Source: [Clostridium] fimetarium (GTDB taxonomy: Bacteria; Bacillota; Clostridia; Lachnospirales; Lachnospiraceae). Taken from it: a stretch of 64,000 bases of DNA. Both the position numbers and the translations under genes were made by a program. Below the pieces are notes generated by a model. It ran no database searches. It was not told the DNA's origin and saw only the letters and a list, made by a program, of their open reading frames with translations. Where the stretch lies: assembly GCF_900111235.1 (NCBI RefSeq), contig NZ_FOJI01000002.1, forward strand, positions 248,001 through 312,000, in the 5' to 3' direction. Each line of letters opens with the position of its first letter. The first letter of the stretch is position 1. Below, piece after piece: positions 17,643-25,771 of the stretch.

Positions 17643-18620
17643 ATGAGTAAAGCAGTAAAACTTCTTTTGCCATTAGCAGCCTGTATATTATTGATAACAG
17701 CTTGTGGTAAAAAGACAGAAGACAAGGCACCAGTGGAGACACCAGTAGAAACACAAATGGAAAGTACAGTTGCTTTAAAAGACACTATGCCATCCGAAAA
17801 AACAATCCTTAATGATATTAATAAATCAGATATAGTAAAACTTATATTTAATGAAACAACATATACTTTAAATGCTAATTCTGTGTCAATTATTAAAGGA
17901 TCGATAGACAAGGGGAATAGTACCATATATTGTACCATAAATCAGGACAACCAGAATTATGCATGTTCAACAGAACTTATCTTGTATTACAAATATTATG
18001 ATGTTGGAGGATGGATTATTGATAAATACGACACTCAAAAGAGAACAGTTAAACCAGTAGGAGTAATGTCAAAAGATTTAGCAGACGCATATATGAATTA
18101 TACAAATTATAAAAATATTGAATATGTTTCAGCTAGTGACACTGTTGATGCGGATGGTAGTTGTATATATACATATAAAGCGGAAATTCCTTATACATAT
18201 ATGGTAGAGAAATACACCATATCATTGAAATGTACATTTAATACCACATATGGATGGGTAATAAGCATTAACAATACCAGTATGGTGGAAGATTGGAGCA
18301 AAACATGTGGAGTTTGGAGCGGAAAAGCTTCAAGTGGGGTAGAAACCTTTAAAATAACAATTGCTAGCATCGACACTACAAAATCAACATGTAATTATGA
18401 GTATACATATACAAGTAGTCCGACATATATTTTGAATGGTAATGTTAATGGATTAATGGCACAAGACAATTATCATTATTATAACGTCATTGACTGTAAG
18501 TATATTATAGAAAACAAGGACAATTATATGAATAATTTTGAGTTCTATCTAGGGAAAAATGAAGGAATAATCGCCGTTCATGATAATAATAATACAACTT
18601 ATTTTGTCACAAAGAATTAA
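17643..18620 (+). CDS. Secreted lipoprotein of unknown function
   Basis: The start is set at ATG 17643 because GAGAGGG lies just before it and it opens a classical lipoprotein signal: a basic N terminus (MSKAVK), a hydrophobic core, and the lipobox LITAC with the lipidated Cys at residue 21. The open frame goes back to 17607 without a ribosome site. The mature part has a Thr/Glu/Lys-rich linker and then a Thr- and Tyr-rich beta region with two similar halves (each with a YTYKAEIP / YEYTYTS type repeat). It is probably an extracytoplasmic beta-sandwich protein. A terminator follows at 18655. Confidence 0.75.
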   Translation: MSKAVKLLLPLAACILLITACGKKTEDKAPVETPVETQMESTVALKDTMPSEKTILNDINKSDIVKLIFNETTYTLNANSVSIIKGSIDKGNSTIYCTINQDNQNYACSTELILYYKYYDVGGWIIDKYDTQKRTVKPVGVMSKDLADAYMNYTNYKNIEYVSASDTVDADGSCIYTYKAEIPYTYMVEKYTISLKCTFNTTYGWVISINNTSMVEDWSKTCGVWSGKASSGVETFKITIASIDTTKSTCNYEYTYTSSPTYILNGNVNGLMAQDNYHYYNVIDCKYIIENKDNYMNNFEFYLGKNEGIIAVHDNNNTTYFVTKN

Positions 18621-18654
18621 GGACATATATCAATTACGAAAATGAGCAATACCT

Positions 18655-18697
18655 AAAAGCGAATCAAGAGACCGTAAAAATTCTTGATTCGCTTTTT
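18655..18697 (+). terminator. Rho-independent terminator after the lipoprotein gene
   Basis: AAAAGCGAATCAAGA pairs with TCTTGATTCGCTTTT around a 12-base loop; the T-run is part of the 3' arm. Confidence 0.85.
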
Positions 18698-18921
18698 CAA
18701 TGTCAAACACAATGTAAAAATAGCCTACTATTTAGTTATATTAGGCATTATAGAAGGATATTGCATGGTTTACATAAATCAGATAATGTCCTTTTTAAGA
18801 TACAAGCTATTACGAATATTAAAATTATACTGGATTATAAAAATATTAATATAAATTAAATGATTATTTGTTAGATTTTTACTAAATAGTTAATATTCAG
18901 AAATGAAAAATGGAGGTTAGT

Positions 18922-19557
18922 ATGAATGAAATAACTGGAACGCTTAAAACAACAATAGTGTATGACAAAGAAAACGAACATACATATGAAATCAAACGTC
19001 TTTTTGAAGGTGTAAAAGGGGATGATTTAATTATATTGCAATTATTCCCCACGCTCGGAGAAGGCGACGAATTTACAATGGATTCAACGACATTGCATAT
19101 GATTAATCATTTTCGTGAATTAAATATATCAAGCATTAGATTTATCAACTTATTTTCTAAGAGATGTAAAGCTCGAATGTCTACACGAAATATTATATTG
19201 GATGAGGAAAATCTTAAATATATAGAAAGCATAATGAAAGAGGCTAACTTTAAAAAATATAAATTTGTTGTAGCCTTTGGGTGTTCTATGAATTCCTCTT
19301 CTGTGGCTAAGCAGACGAAACATCTTATATTTGAGATGTTCAAGAAACATAATCCGGCAGGGACAATTTACCAAATCACAACGAATGATTTATCACAGAG
19401 TAAGAATTCAGCAGTACATGTGTTGTTTTTAGGTATTAGGTACTCAAATGCTAAATGGAGACTATCTGAATACACAATACCAATTGCAATAGACAAAGCA
19501 CATATAATATCTAAAACTAATACTAAATCAAGTGAGAAAGGCTCTACTAAAGAGTAA
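18922..19557 (+). CDS. DUF1643-like protein
   Basis: The arrangement LIILQLFPTLGEGDEFTMDSTT, then the INLFSKR segment, then YKFVVAFGCSM resembles DUF1643 proteins (small alpha/beta proteins encoded on phages and mobile elements). In that family an NPS/D pattern is followed by an N-L-F strand and an A-W/F-G strand. The start is ATG 18922, placed after GAGGT; the open frame extends to 18910. Function of the family is unknown. The similarity is distant, so the assignment is moderate. Confidence 0.55.
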   Translation: MNEITGTLKTTIVYDKENEHTYEIKRLFEGVKGDDLIILQLFPTLGEGDEFTMDSTTLHMINHFRELNISSIRFINLFSKRCKARMSTRNIILDEENLKYIESIMKEANFKKYKFVVAFGCSMNSSSVAKQTKHLIFEMFKKHNPAGTIYQITTNDLSQSKNSAVHVLFLGIRYSNAKWRLSEYTIPIAIDKAHIISKTNTKSSEKGSTKE

Positions 19558-19572
19558 AGGAAGAGTAAAGCA

Positions 19573-19971
19573 ATGTATTATAAAATAGTAAATCACTTTG
19601 ATATTGAGTGTTTAGAAGATTTCAATCAATATCAGTTACTTAAAACCAATGTGATTGATGAAAAGGACAAGTTAAGAAATTTTGCAAATGTGATTGAAAA
19701 CGCTAAGTCAACAATAGAGACATTTGATGATAACTATGGAGCTACAAGGCATCCGGGAGCAGATTTGGGTGGATATGTTCTGATATTTCCAACAATAGAA
19801 CATACAGAATTGTTCCTTGAAAAAATAATGGGTCAATATTCTTTACAACCTGAATGTGTTGAATTTCAAGATATATTGGAGCAAGATGGTAAAATGGAAT
19901 GGGTTATGCAAATATATATATTGTCATCGGATTATTGTTTGGTGTTGATATTTCCAAGAAAGAATCATTAA
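19573..19971 (+). CDS. Small acidic protein, paralogue of the product at 16007
   Basis: The 132-residue product begins MYYKIVNHFD and repeats the layout of the product at 16007 (GGYVLIF, QYSL, MQIYILSSDYC). It follows the DUF1643-like gene after 15 bases, with AAGGAAGAG before the ATG, so the two are in one operon. Function unknown. That the two copies bracket the repressor, the lipoprotein and the DUF1643-like gene suggests a past duplication of a module. Confidence 0.65.
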   Translation: MYYKIVNHFDIECLEDFNQYQLLKTNVIDEKDKLRNFANVIENAKSTIETFDDNYGATRHPGADLGGYVLIFPTIEHTELFLEKIMGQYSLQPECVEFQDILEQDGKMEWVMQIYILSSDYCLVLIFPRKNH

Positions 19972-19999
19972 TTAAAATCAGAATAGGAGCATTAATCAT

Positions 20000-20089
20000 A
20001 TGATTAAATTTTTTATATTAGGAGCCATCTTTGGCTTAGTGGTGATAGGAGTTATTGAAAGTATAGAAAAGGTGACAATATTATGTTAA
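20000..20089 (+). CDS. DUF3789-like micro-protein (29 residues, one membrane helix)
   Basis: ATG 20000 follows AATAGGAGC and encodes a 29-residue protein that is almost entirely one hydrophobic helix with a Gly pair (FILGAIFGLVVIGVIE). This is the layout of DUF3789 micro-proteins found on Firmicute conjugative elements. Its stop codon overlaps the start of the next small gene (ATGTTAA), which indicates translational coupling. Confidence 0.55.
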   Translation: MIKFFILGAIFGLVVIGVIESIEKVTILC

Positions 20090-20220
20090 TGTTTACTACA
20101 GTAACTATAGTAAGTGTATATGCTGCCTTTTATGAAGGCTTTTCTATGACTGTTGGTATTTACAGTATATACAAGGGAATAAGAAGGCAGACAGGAACTA
20201 CAAAAAGGTCAAGGAAATAA
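20083..20220 (+). CDS. 45-residue micro-protein coupled to the DUF3789-like gene
   Basis: ATG 20083 overlaps the stop of the preceding micro-gene and has AAAAGGTG upstream; a second in-frame ATG follows at 20089. The product starts with a hydrophobic stretch (MLMFTTVTIVSVYAAFYEGF) and ends in a strongly basic tail (RRQTGTTKRSRK). This would suit a membrane-bound peptide with a nucleic-acid-facing tail. No family is recognised. Confidence 0.45.
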   Translation: MLMFTTVTIVSVYAAFYEGFSMTVGIYSIYKGIRRQTGTTKRSRK

Positions 20221-20238
20221 ATATAAATCGAAAGAATT

Positions 20239-20267
20239 GCTAACTGATATGGTTGGCTTTTTTTTTT
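20239..20267 (+). terminator. Short terminator with a long T-run
   Basis: GCTAAC pairs with GTTGGC (one G-T pair) and is followed by nine consecutive T residues. The stem is short but the T-run is strong. It closes the two micro-genes. A TATAAT box (20278-20283) just after it probably starts the next transcript. Confidence 0.6.
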
Positions 20268-20316
20268 GTAAATATGATATAATAGAGTGATAATTATAGA
20301 AAGGCATATTCTAAAG

Positions 20317-21291
20317 ATGAACAAAGATGATCAACTAAAAGAACTTAATATGCTGTTCCCAGATAATATTGGAATAGAAATTATGTATACATATAGCAAG
20401 GTATATAACAGTAGCAAGGGCGAAGGAAACCAGGCCAATAAGATTGATTATTATAAAACCGAAAATAATAAATCATATAACAGAAAAACTGTGTATAAAT
20501 GGATAGACAGATACAATGCTAATTATAATATTTTTTCAGTATTAAAATATAGTGAAATAATACAAAGATTTTTGCAATTATATCCAGTACCCAAAGAATT
20601 TTATAAAAATATCATAAAAAACGATAATGAAGAAATCAATGCTAATGAAAATTATAATGAAATATTTAATGGGGAAAGCTATGATAAAAATTATTCTAAT
20701 GCTAAAATCTGGGATTATCATTTGCTAAATGCATCAATATATTTTGCATATGAGTCAATATATATTGATTCTATAATCTTAAATTGTTCAGAAAGTACTT
20801 TAAAAAAAGAGTTGCAAAATTTTAATCTATATTTTATAAGTGAGGAGGAGATTAGCAATTATAAAGAAAATTACATATATCTGAATTGTAAAATGACGTA
20901 TGTAAGAGAATCAACAGATTGGCCCATGAATGTAACACATGAAAATAAAGAATATTATAATATGAGAAGTATGTTATACACAAATAATGAATCATTTATT
21001 TATAATTGTGAATTTGATATAGCACGGTATGAAAAAATCACAAAAAGACGCAAAAAGATTAAGCTTATTTCAGATATATTAAAGGAAGAAAAAAAGAATA
21101 TAGAGTTATTATCGAAAAATATAATTGAGCGTATAAAAAGCAAGTGTGATGACTATGAACAGCGTGATTGTTTGGTTACATTAGAACCTTCGGAATGGTC
21201 TGTAAAAATAGTTGATGCAATTAGTATAATAAAAATAAAGAATAATAAAAATGAAACAATAAGGGTTAAGGTTGGATTGAATATCAATTAA
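20317..21291 (+). CDS. Uncharacterised 324-residue protein
   Basis: I take ATG 20317 as the start; the frame also allows GTG 20287, but AGAAAGG (20298) and the TATAAT box (20278) fit the ATG better. The protein is very rich in Asn, Lys, Tyr and Glu. Its N-terminal part (FPDNIGIEIMYTYSKVYNSS, then TVYKWIDRYN) may be a small helical DNA-binding region. The remainder gives no recognisable motif. It has its own promoter and terminator, as cargo genes of mobile elements often do. Confidence 0.55.
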   Translation: MNKDDQLKELNMLFPDNIGIEIMYTYSKVYNSSKGEGNQANKIDYYKTENNKSYNRKTVYKWIDRYNANYNIFSVLKYSEIIQRFLQLYPVPKEFYKNIIKNDNEEINANENYNEIFNGESYDKNYSNAKIWDYHLLNASIYFAYESIYIDSIILNCSESTLKKELQNFNLYFISEEEISNYKENYIYLNCKMTYVRESTDWPMNVTHENKEYYNMRSMLYTNNESFIYNCEFDIARYEKITKRRKKIKLISDILKEEKKNIELLSKNIIERIKSKCDDYEQRDCLVTLEPSEWSVKIVDAISIIKIKNNKNETIRVKVGLNIN

Positions 21292-21314
21292 TAATAGTTA
21301 CAAAGAAAAACGAA

Positions 21315-21347
21315 AACATAGGCAAATTACATGCTTATGTTTTTTTG
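21315..21347 (+). terminator. Rho-independent terminator
   Basis: AACATAGGCA pairs with TGCTTATGTT along its full length (one G-T pair) around a 7-base loop, followed by a T-run of seven. It ends the gene at 20317. Confidence 0.85.
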
Positions 21348-21563
21348 TTATTTATGTGGTATTTTAATATTTTAGTAAATAGGCAATTTTACTGGGGATA
21401 TGACTATATTTAGGGAATGGAAAAGCAAGGCGTGGGTAAGACTTCGCAGGGGGGAAAGGTTTTGAGAAAAATTGAGGGGATTAAACTAATTTGCTACAAT
21501 AAGCATAAGCTATTTAGCAATGCACTGGCCAGTGTAAAATTTTAAATTATAGGAGAATATGAT

Positions 21564-22088
21564 ATGTGTCCAATTGCGCGAAAAATGCCAAAAACGATGG
21601 AAAAAGATTTTATTACAACAAAAAGACAGGAATTAAAAATTAAGAATGAGTATGATATTGAAAAGCAAGTATACATAGCTGCTATTAATAGAGCTGCAAT
21701 TAATAAGAAAAGATGTGATAATACTAATAGCATTTTGGGTAGATTAGTAAGGTTGGATGATGATATGCCTTATACAGCTATTATCACTGATATTTTTGAA
21801 ACTACGGATAAGATTCATGTCATTTATAGCGTATTCAATATAAGTGGACAATCACGTGATATTGATCAGGGTTATGCATACAGTGGATTTCAATATGAGC
21901 AATTATGTCAGATCTCTAATTTATTATTGAGAGAAAATGAGCCGATATTTGAGTTGATTGGAAAAAGTTGCATTGTTATGTTGAAACATAAAGGGCAATA
22001 TCTGAATCTACATGTATTAGAGGCGGTTGAAGGATTGGAAGAACTGGAAAATCAGGATTTTGATGAGGAGAACGATGATGACCAGTGA
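21564..22088 (+). CDS. Uncharacterised protein upstream of the helicase-primase
   Basis: The 174-residue protein is rich in charged residues and ends in a very acidic tail (DFDEENDDDQ). The start ATG 21564 has AGGAGAATATGAT before it. The gene overlaps the helicase-primase start by 14 bases, so both are made from one message in fixed ratio. That suggests it assists replication of the element, perhaps as a loader or a replication-initiation accessory; inference from position only. Confidence 0.6.
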   Translation: MCPIARKMPKTMEKDFITTKRQELKIKNEYDIEKQVYIAAINRAAINKKRCDNTNSILGRLVRLDDDMPYTAIITDIFETTDKIHVIYSVFNISGQSRDIDQGYAYSGFQYEQLCQISNLLLRENEPIFELIGKSCIVMLKHKGQYLNLHVLEAVEGLEELENQDFDEENDDDQ

Positions 22089-23601
22089 AAAAATTGAGAC
22101 AAGCGAGTGGAGATTCTCGGACTTCGCAGTATTAAATGGTAGGGAAGAAAATTTAAGAAAGGCTTGGATTTCAGACCAAGCCTCACCTTCTTCAAAATAT
22201 AAGCTAGAAGATTTTAGAAAAGAGCAAGAAAAAAATAGGGGCATAATATTTAATGGTAAAACAAAAACAATTGATACGAATATATTTTCAGGATATTTGC
22301 TCAACAGATTTTCCATAATTTTAATGATGGGGAAATTAGCTTTATATAACTATAGATTTGGAAAATATGTATTCATTCCTGAAGATGATGTAAAAAGCTT
22401 CTTCTACAAAGTGATTGAGGAATATGATTCTGCAATATGGACTATGAATATTGAGAAATCATATTTTACAGAAGTACTAAGACGAGCTAAGTCTTATAGA
22501 AATTTTACAATACCCAAAGATAAATTAGTGTTTCTTAATGGAACACTCAGTATATCAGAAAACAAGTTCTATCCAGGAGAACATAACCCCCAGATTATAA
22601 ACTTTTATAGTCTGGAGTATGAATATAATACTAATGCTGAGTGTAATGAATTCAAGAATTTTTTGAATGATGTTTTTAATGGAGATGAAAGCGTCATTGC
22701 TAATGTACAGGAAATGTTTGGATATACTTTCTTATATGGTGAATATCCTATTCAGAAGCTTTTTCTTTTATATGGTGTAGGCAGAAATGGAAAAGGTGTT
22801 TTGATGAAATTGTTGACAGAATTGCATAACCCTATGAACGTATCAGCTGTATTTTTAGATGACCTATCGGAAAGGTTTGGTAAACAAGAGGTTTGGGATA
22901 AGGTCCTAAACATAAGTGGTGAAAGGTCACAGAAAAAGCCACTTGATACAGCTGTTATTAAGACACTTACTGGTAATGACCCTATTAGTGTAGAAAATAA
23001 GTATGAGAAAGCTTTTACCACATATATCTATTGTAAATTTATTGTGTGTAGCAATGAACCAATAGAGACGACGGATGGGTCAAATGGATATTTATCAAGG
23101 CTTCTACCAATAGAATTCCCAAATGTATATAGAGAGTTACACAGTGGAGAGCAAAAGGTAGAAGGGAATCATTATCAGGATAAGAATCTGTTTGGTAGAT
23201 TGAAGGAAGAATTGCCTGGTATCTTGAAATGGGCACTTGAAGGTTTGTTTAGATTGAAGGGTAAGGAGTGGAACCTCACACAAAGCGATAATATAGATAA
23301 TTTGAAGATGAAGTATTATTATATGGGCCAACCAGTTAAACATTTTTTTGACTCTTGCGTTGAAAAAGGGACAGAAAATGACAGCATATCTACATCGTTA
23401 ATTTATCAGTACTTTACAAGATGGGCAAATGAAAATGATATTTCAACAAAATGCTTCAATCAAGTAAAGGTATTTCATGAAGCTGCTAGACATTGCTTAG
23501 ACGATATTAACTGTTCATCTACAACCAAATTGAAAAATGGAAATGCATATTATTTTGGAATTAAAATAAAAAAGAATTGGGTAAATATTACGTTAATCTA
23601 A
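22075..23601 (+). CDS. Phage/plasmid-type SF3 helicase-primase (P4/D5 family)
   Basis: The start is placed at ATG 22075 (or 22078) after GAGGAG; the longer frame would need a TTG inside the previous gene. The SF3 helicase core has Walker A GVGRNGKGV near residue 240. It continues with an ISGERSQKKP segment for Walker B and sensor, KTLTGNDPIS, and the motif C region FIVCSNEPIETTDGSNGYLSR. An N-terminal D5-like region (KLVFLNGTLSI) precedes it. The full archaeal-eukaryotic-type primase domain seen in P4 alpha is not present in the 508 residues, so this may be helicase only. It unwinds DNA at the element's own origin. The long inverted repeat that follows is a candidate origin. Confidence 0.9.
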   Translation: MMTSEKIETSEWRFSDFAVLNGREENLRKAWISDQASPSSKYKLEDFRKEQEKNRGIIFNGKTKTIDTNIFSGYLLNRFSIILMMGKLALYNYRFGKYVFIPEDDVKSFFYKVIEEYDSAIWTMNIEKSYFTEVLRRAKSYRNFTIPKDKLVFLNGTLSISENKFYPGEHNPQIINFYSLEYEYNTNAECNEFKNFLNDVFNGDESVIANVQEMFGYTFLYGEYPIQKLFLLYGVGRNGKGVLMKLLTELHNPMNVSAVFLDDLSERFGKQEVWDKVLNISGERSQKKPLDTAVIKTLTGNDPISVENKYEKAFTTYIYCKFIVCSNEPIETTDGSNGYLSRLLPIEFPNVYRELHSGEQKVEGNHYQDKNLFGRLKEELPGILKWALEGLFRLKGKEWNLTQSDNIDNLKMKYYYMGQPVKHFFDSCVEKGTENDSISTSLIYQYFTRWANENDISTKCFNQVKVFHEAARHCLDDINCSSTTKLKNGNAYYFGIKIKKNWVNITLI

Positions 23602-23624
23602 GTAGTAATAGCGAAAATGATTAG

Positions 23625-23693
23625 GTGGATATCTTACAAAAACTTTTTGTTAAAATAAATATATAAAATTTAAAATTTATTTAAGATATCCAC
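23625..23693. repeat. Long inverted repeat between primase and recombinase genes
   Basis: GTGGATATCTTA (23625-23636) is matched exactly in reverse complement by TAAGATATCCAC (23682-23693). The centre is very AT-rich and contains partial internal symmetry (AAATAAAT, AAATTTAAAATTTATTT). This would form a large hairpin or cruciform. It could be an origin for the helicase-primase, a recombination site or a regulatory site. Confidence 0.75.
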
Positions 23694-23878
23694 TTGTTTG
23701 ATTCTAGTGGAAACCGTTGGGGATTTGACAAATATCAATTGCTTTAAATTGAATTATTTAGTGCTAAATTATTACCTGATAGATCTTAATGACTCAAAAA
23801 TGATTATAAGCGTAGCCTGTAATAGTAATAACTTAATCAGTAAGCAAAATATATATAATAATATTGAGAGGATATCAC

Positions 23879-23992
23879 ATGGAAAAAGATAAGATAAAGA
23901 TTGACTTAGTAATTGAACAGTTGGCCTCTCTAGTATGGCTACAGTACAAACATGATAAGGAAGAAGGAATAGAGAATGCAAACATCAAATGA
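23879..23992 (+). CDS. 37-residue micro-protein overlapping the recombinase start
   Basis: ATG 23879 has GAGAGG 8 bases before it. The product (MEKDKIKIDLVIEQLASLVWLQYKHDKEEG and on) is a short amphipathic helix. Its end overlaps the recombinase start by 17 bases, so translation is coupled. Small proteins in this position before large serine recombinases are often excision or regulatory factors. No match is recognised. Confidence 0.5.
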   Translation: MEKDKIKIDLVIEQLASLVWLQYKHDKEEGIENANIK

Positions 23993-25625
23993 TAAAATGA
24001 AAAGAGCTGCAATATATTGTCGTGTAAGCACAACTGAGCAGCTTGATGGTTACAGTATAGATGAGCAACAAGAATTAGTTATGGAAATGTGTAGAAATAA
24101 CGGCTATGAGGTCATCGATATTTATTCGGATAGGGGCATTTCAGCTAAAAATATAGACGGAAGACCAGAACTGAAAAGACTACTTAGAGATGCTTCTAAC
24201 TGTAAATTTGATATCGTTATATCATGGAAGATATCAAGAATCTCTAGAAACTTAAGAGATCTTCTCAATATTATAGAAGACCTAGAACGCTACAATGTCA
24301 GAATTAAGTTTATATCTGATGATGTAGACACTACAACACCAGCAGGAAGATTGCAGTTACAGTTACTTGGTATGGTTGCTGAATTTGAGCGCGAAAACAT
24401 TAGTGCCAATGTTAGAATGGGTATGAATGCAAGAGCAAAGGATGGATTGTGGTGTGGTGGAAAGGTTATGGGTTATGATAGCATAAAGGTAGAAGATGAT
24501 AATGGAAAATCCATTAGAACATTAAAAGTGAATGAAAATGAGGCATCTACAGTTAGAACTATTTTTGACCTATATGTCTCAGGTAAAGGCTATAAAGCTA
24601 TTGTTAGTAAGATTAATGGAATTGGATTACGTACAAAAAAATTGAATGATTTTTCAGTAGGTACAGTCAGGACAATATTAATGAATCCTGTTTATATTGG
24701 AAAAATTCGATTTGGAGTAAATCAAGGTTGGAGCAAGAATAGAAGAAGAGACAAGAATCCGGATCCAATTATTGCCGAAGGAAGACATGATGCTATCATT
24801 ACTCAGGAAATATGGGATAAGGTACAGGCAATCATGAAGGTTAAAGGAGGAAAGCGAGCTAGAGTCTACAACGATTATTTCCCTCTTACTGGAATCCTCA
24901 GATGTCCTGAATGTGGAGCAGGTATGGTCATATCACGTGTACCTGGAGCTGGAGGAATAAAGATTCCCAAGTATAGCTGTGGAGCATGGAAGAATAAAGG
25001 TACATCTGTCTGTCACAACAATTCCATTAAAGCGGAAGATGCTAATACGTATGTATTAGACAAAATCAAAGGACTTTTGTCTAATGATCGTGTAATTAGA
25101 AACGTTGTAAAAAAGATTAATAAGGAAAATATAGACAAAGAAGTACCCTATAGAAAAACATATGACAAAGTAGTTAAAGACCTGAATGCTATGGAAGGTA
25201 AAAAACGAAAGTTATTTGAAGCATTTGAAGAAGAGCTAATAAACAAAAGTGAATTTATGGAACGAAAGGAACAACAAAACTCAGAAATCAGGCAGTTAGA
25301 AGAGCAGAAGCATTTATGTCTTGAAGTTATTGATCAATGTGGAGGTGAACAGATTTCGTATGAAGAAGTTAAAGAAATACTTGCAGGAGCTTCAGGCATA
25401 TTCAATAACGGTAACAGAGATGAAGTAAAACTGTTACTTCATATGATAATTGATAAGATTACAATTGGCCATTCAAGGCAGATAGATACAATACATATCA
25501 AATTAAATGATGATCTTATAGATTATCTTGGAAATAGTGGAGGTGCATCCGATGAGGATGCATCTCTTTTTAAGTTTGAAGACCATGAAAAGTACAGAAA
25601 TATTAATATTAAATTCGCAATGTAG
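23976..25625 (+). CDS. Large serine recombinase / integrase
   Basis: 549 residues. The resolvase/invertase domain opens with AAIYCRVST, where the Ser is the nucleophile, followed by DGYSIDEQ, SDRGISAK, ISRISRNLRDL and AEFERE (the catalytic Arg cluster). The recombinase domain follows (PVYIGKIRFG). A zinc ribbon comes next (CPECGAGM with CGAWKNKGTSVCHN), and the C-terminal region has a coiled coil (residues ~400-470). Large serine recombinases insert and excise conjugative elements and phages by exchange between att sites, normally next to the gene's end. The att site itself could not be fixed. A hairpin lies inside the last codons of the gene. Confidence 0.94.
   Translation: MQTSNDKMKRAAIYCRVSTTEQLDGYSIDEQQELVMEMCRNNGYEVIDIYSDRGISAKNIDGRPELKRLLRDASNCKFDIVISWKISRISRNLRDLLNIIEDLERYNVRIKFISDDVDTTTPAGRLQLQLLGMVAEFERENISANVRMGMNARAKDGLWCGGKVMGYDSIKVEDDNGKSIRTLKVNENEASTVRTIFDLYVSGKGYKAIVSKINGIGLRTKKLNDFSVGTVRTILMNPVYIGKIRFGVNQGWSKNRRRDKNPDPIIAEGRHDAIITQEIWDKVQAIMKVKGGKRARVYNDYFPLTGILRCPECGAGMVISRVPGAGGIKIPKYSCGAWKNKGTSVCHNNSIKAEDANTYVLDKIKGLLSNDRVIRNVVKKINKENIDKEVPYRKTYDKVVKDLNAMEGKKRKLFEAFEEELINKSEFMERKEQQNSEIRQLEEQKHLCLEVIDQCGGEQISYEEVKEILAGASGIFNNGNRDEVKLLLHMIIDKITIGHSRQIDTIHIKLNDDLIDYLGNSGGASDEDASLFKFEDHEKYRNINIKFAM
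25542..25569 (+). terminator. Hairpin and T-run inside the recombinase 3' end
   Basis: TGCATCC (25544-25550) and GGATGCA (25556-25562) pair across a 5-base loop and are followed by TCTCTTTTT. It encodes the peptide GASDEDASLF in the recombinase. It could act as a terminator or a DNA cruciform, and it is not otherwise explained by the protein. Confidence 0.45.
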
Positions 25626-25771
25626 GCTATTTTCAAGTGAAAAAGACAATGATAGATTGCAATAGTAAAAATAGTATTAATATTGTCTGTAAAGTAGTAT
25701 AGTAACTTTAACATTATATTACAAATATTACAAATTCTGTAATATAAAATGACACTAGGAGGATAAATTTA

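Larger units (their letters stand above)
14981..25625. mobile_element. Integrated mobile-element-like block with helicase-primase and serine recombinase (ends approximate)
   Basis: Genes typical of Lachnospiraceae mobile elements are clustered here: DUF5688, DUF960, a divergent Xre repressor, a DUF3789-like micro-protein, a P4/D5 helicase-primase and a large serine recombinase at one edge. No relaxase, coupling protein, capsid or terminase gene is present, so it may be a satellite-like or decayed element, or only part of one. The left boundary is a guess, set at the terminator at 14914; accessory genes continue right of the recombinase to 29.6 kb. No attachment-site repeat could be confirmed by eye. 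Confidence 0.5.
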
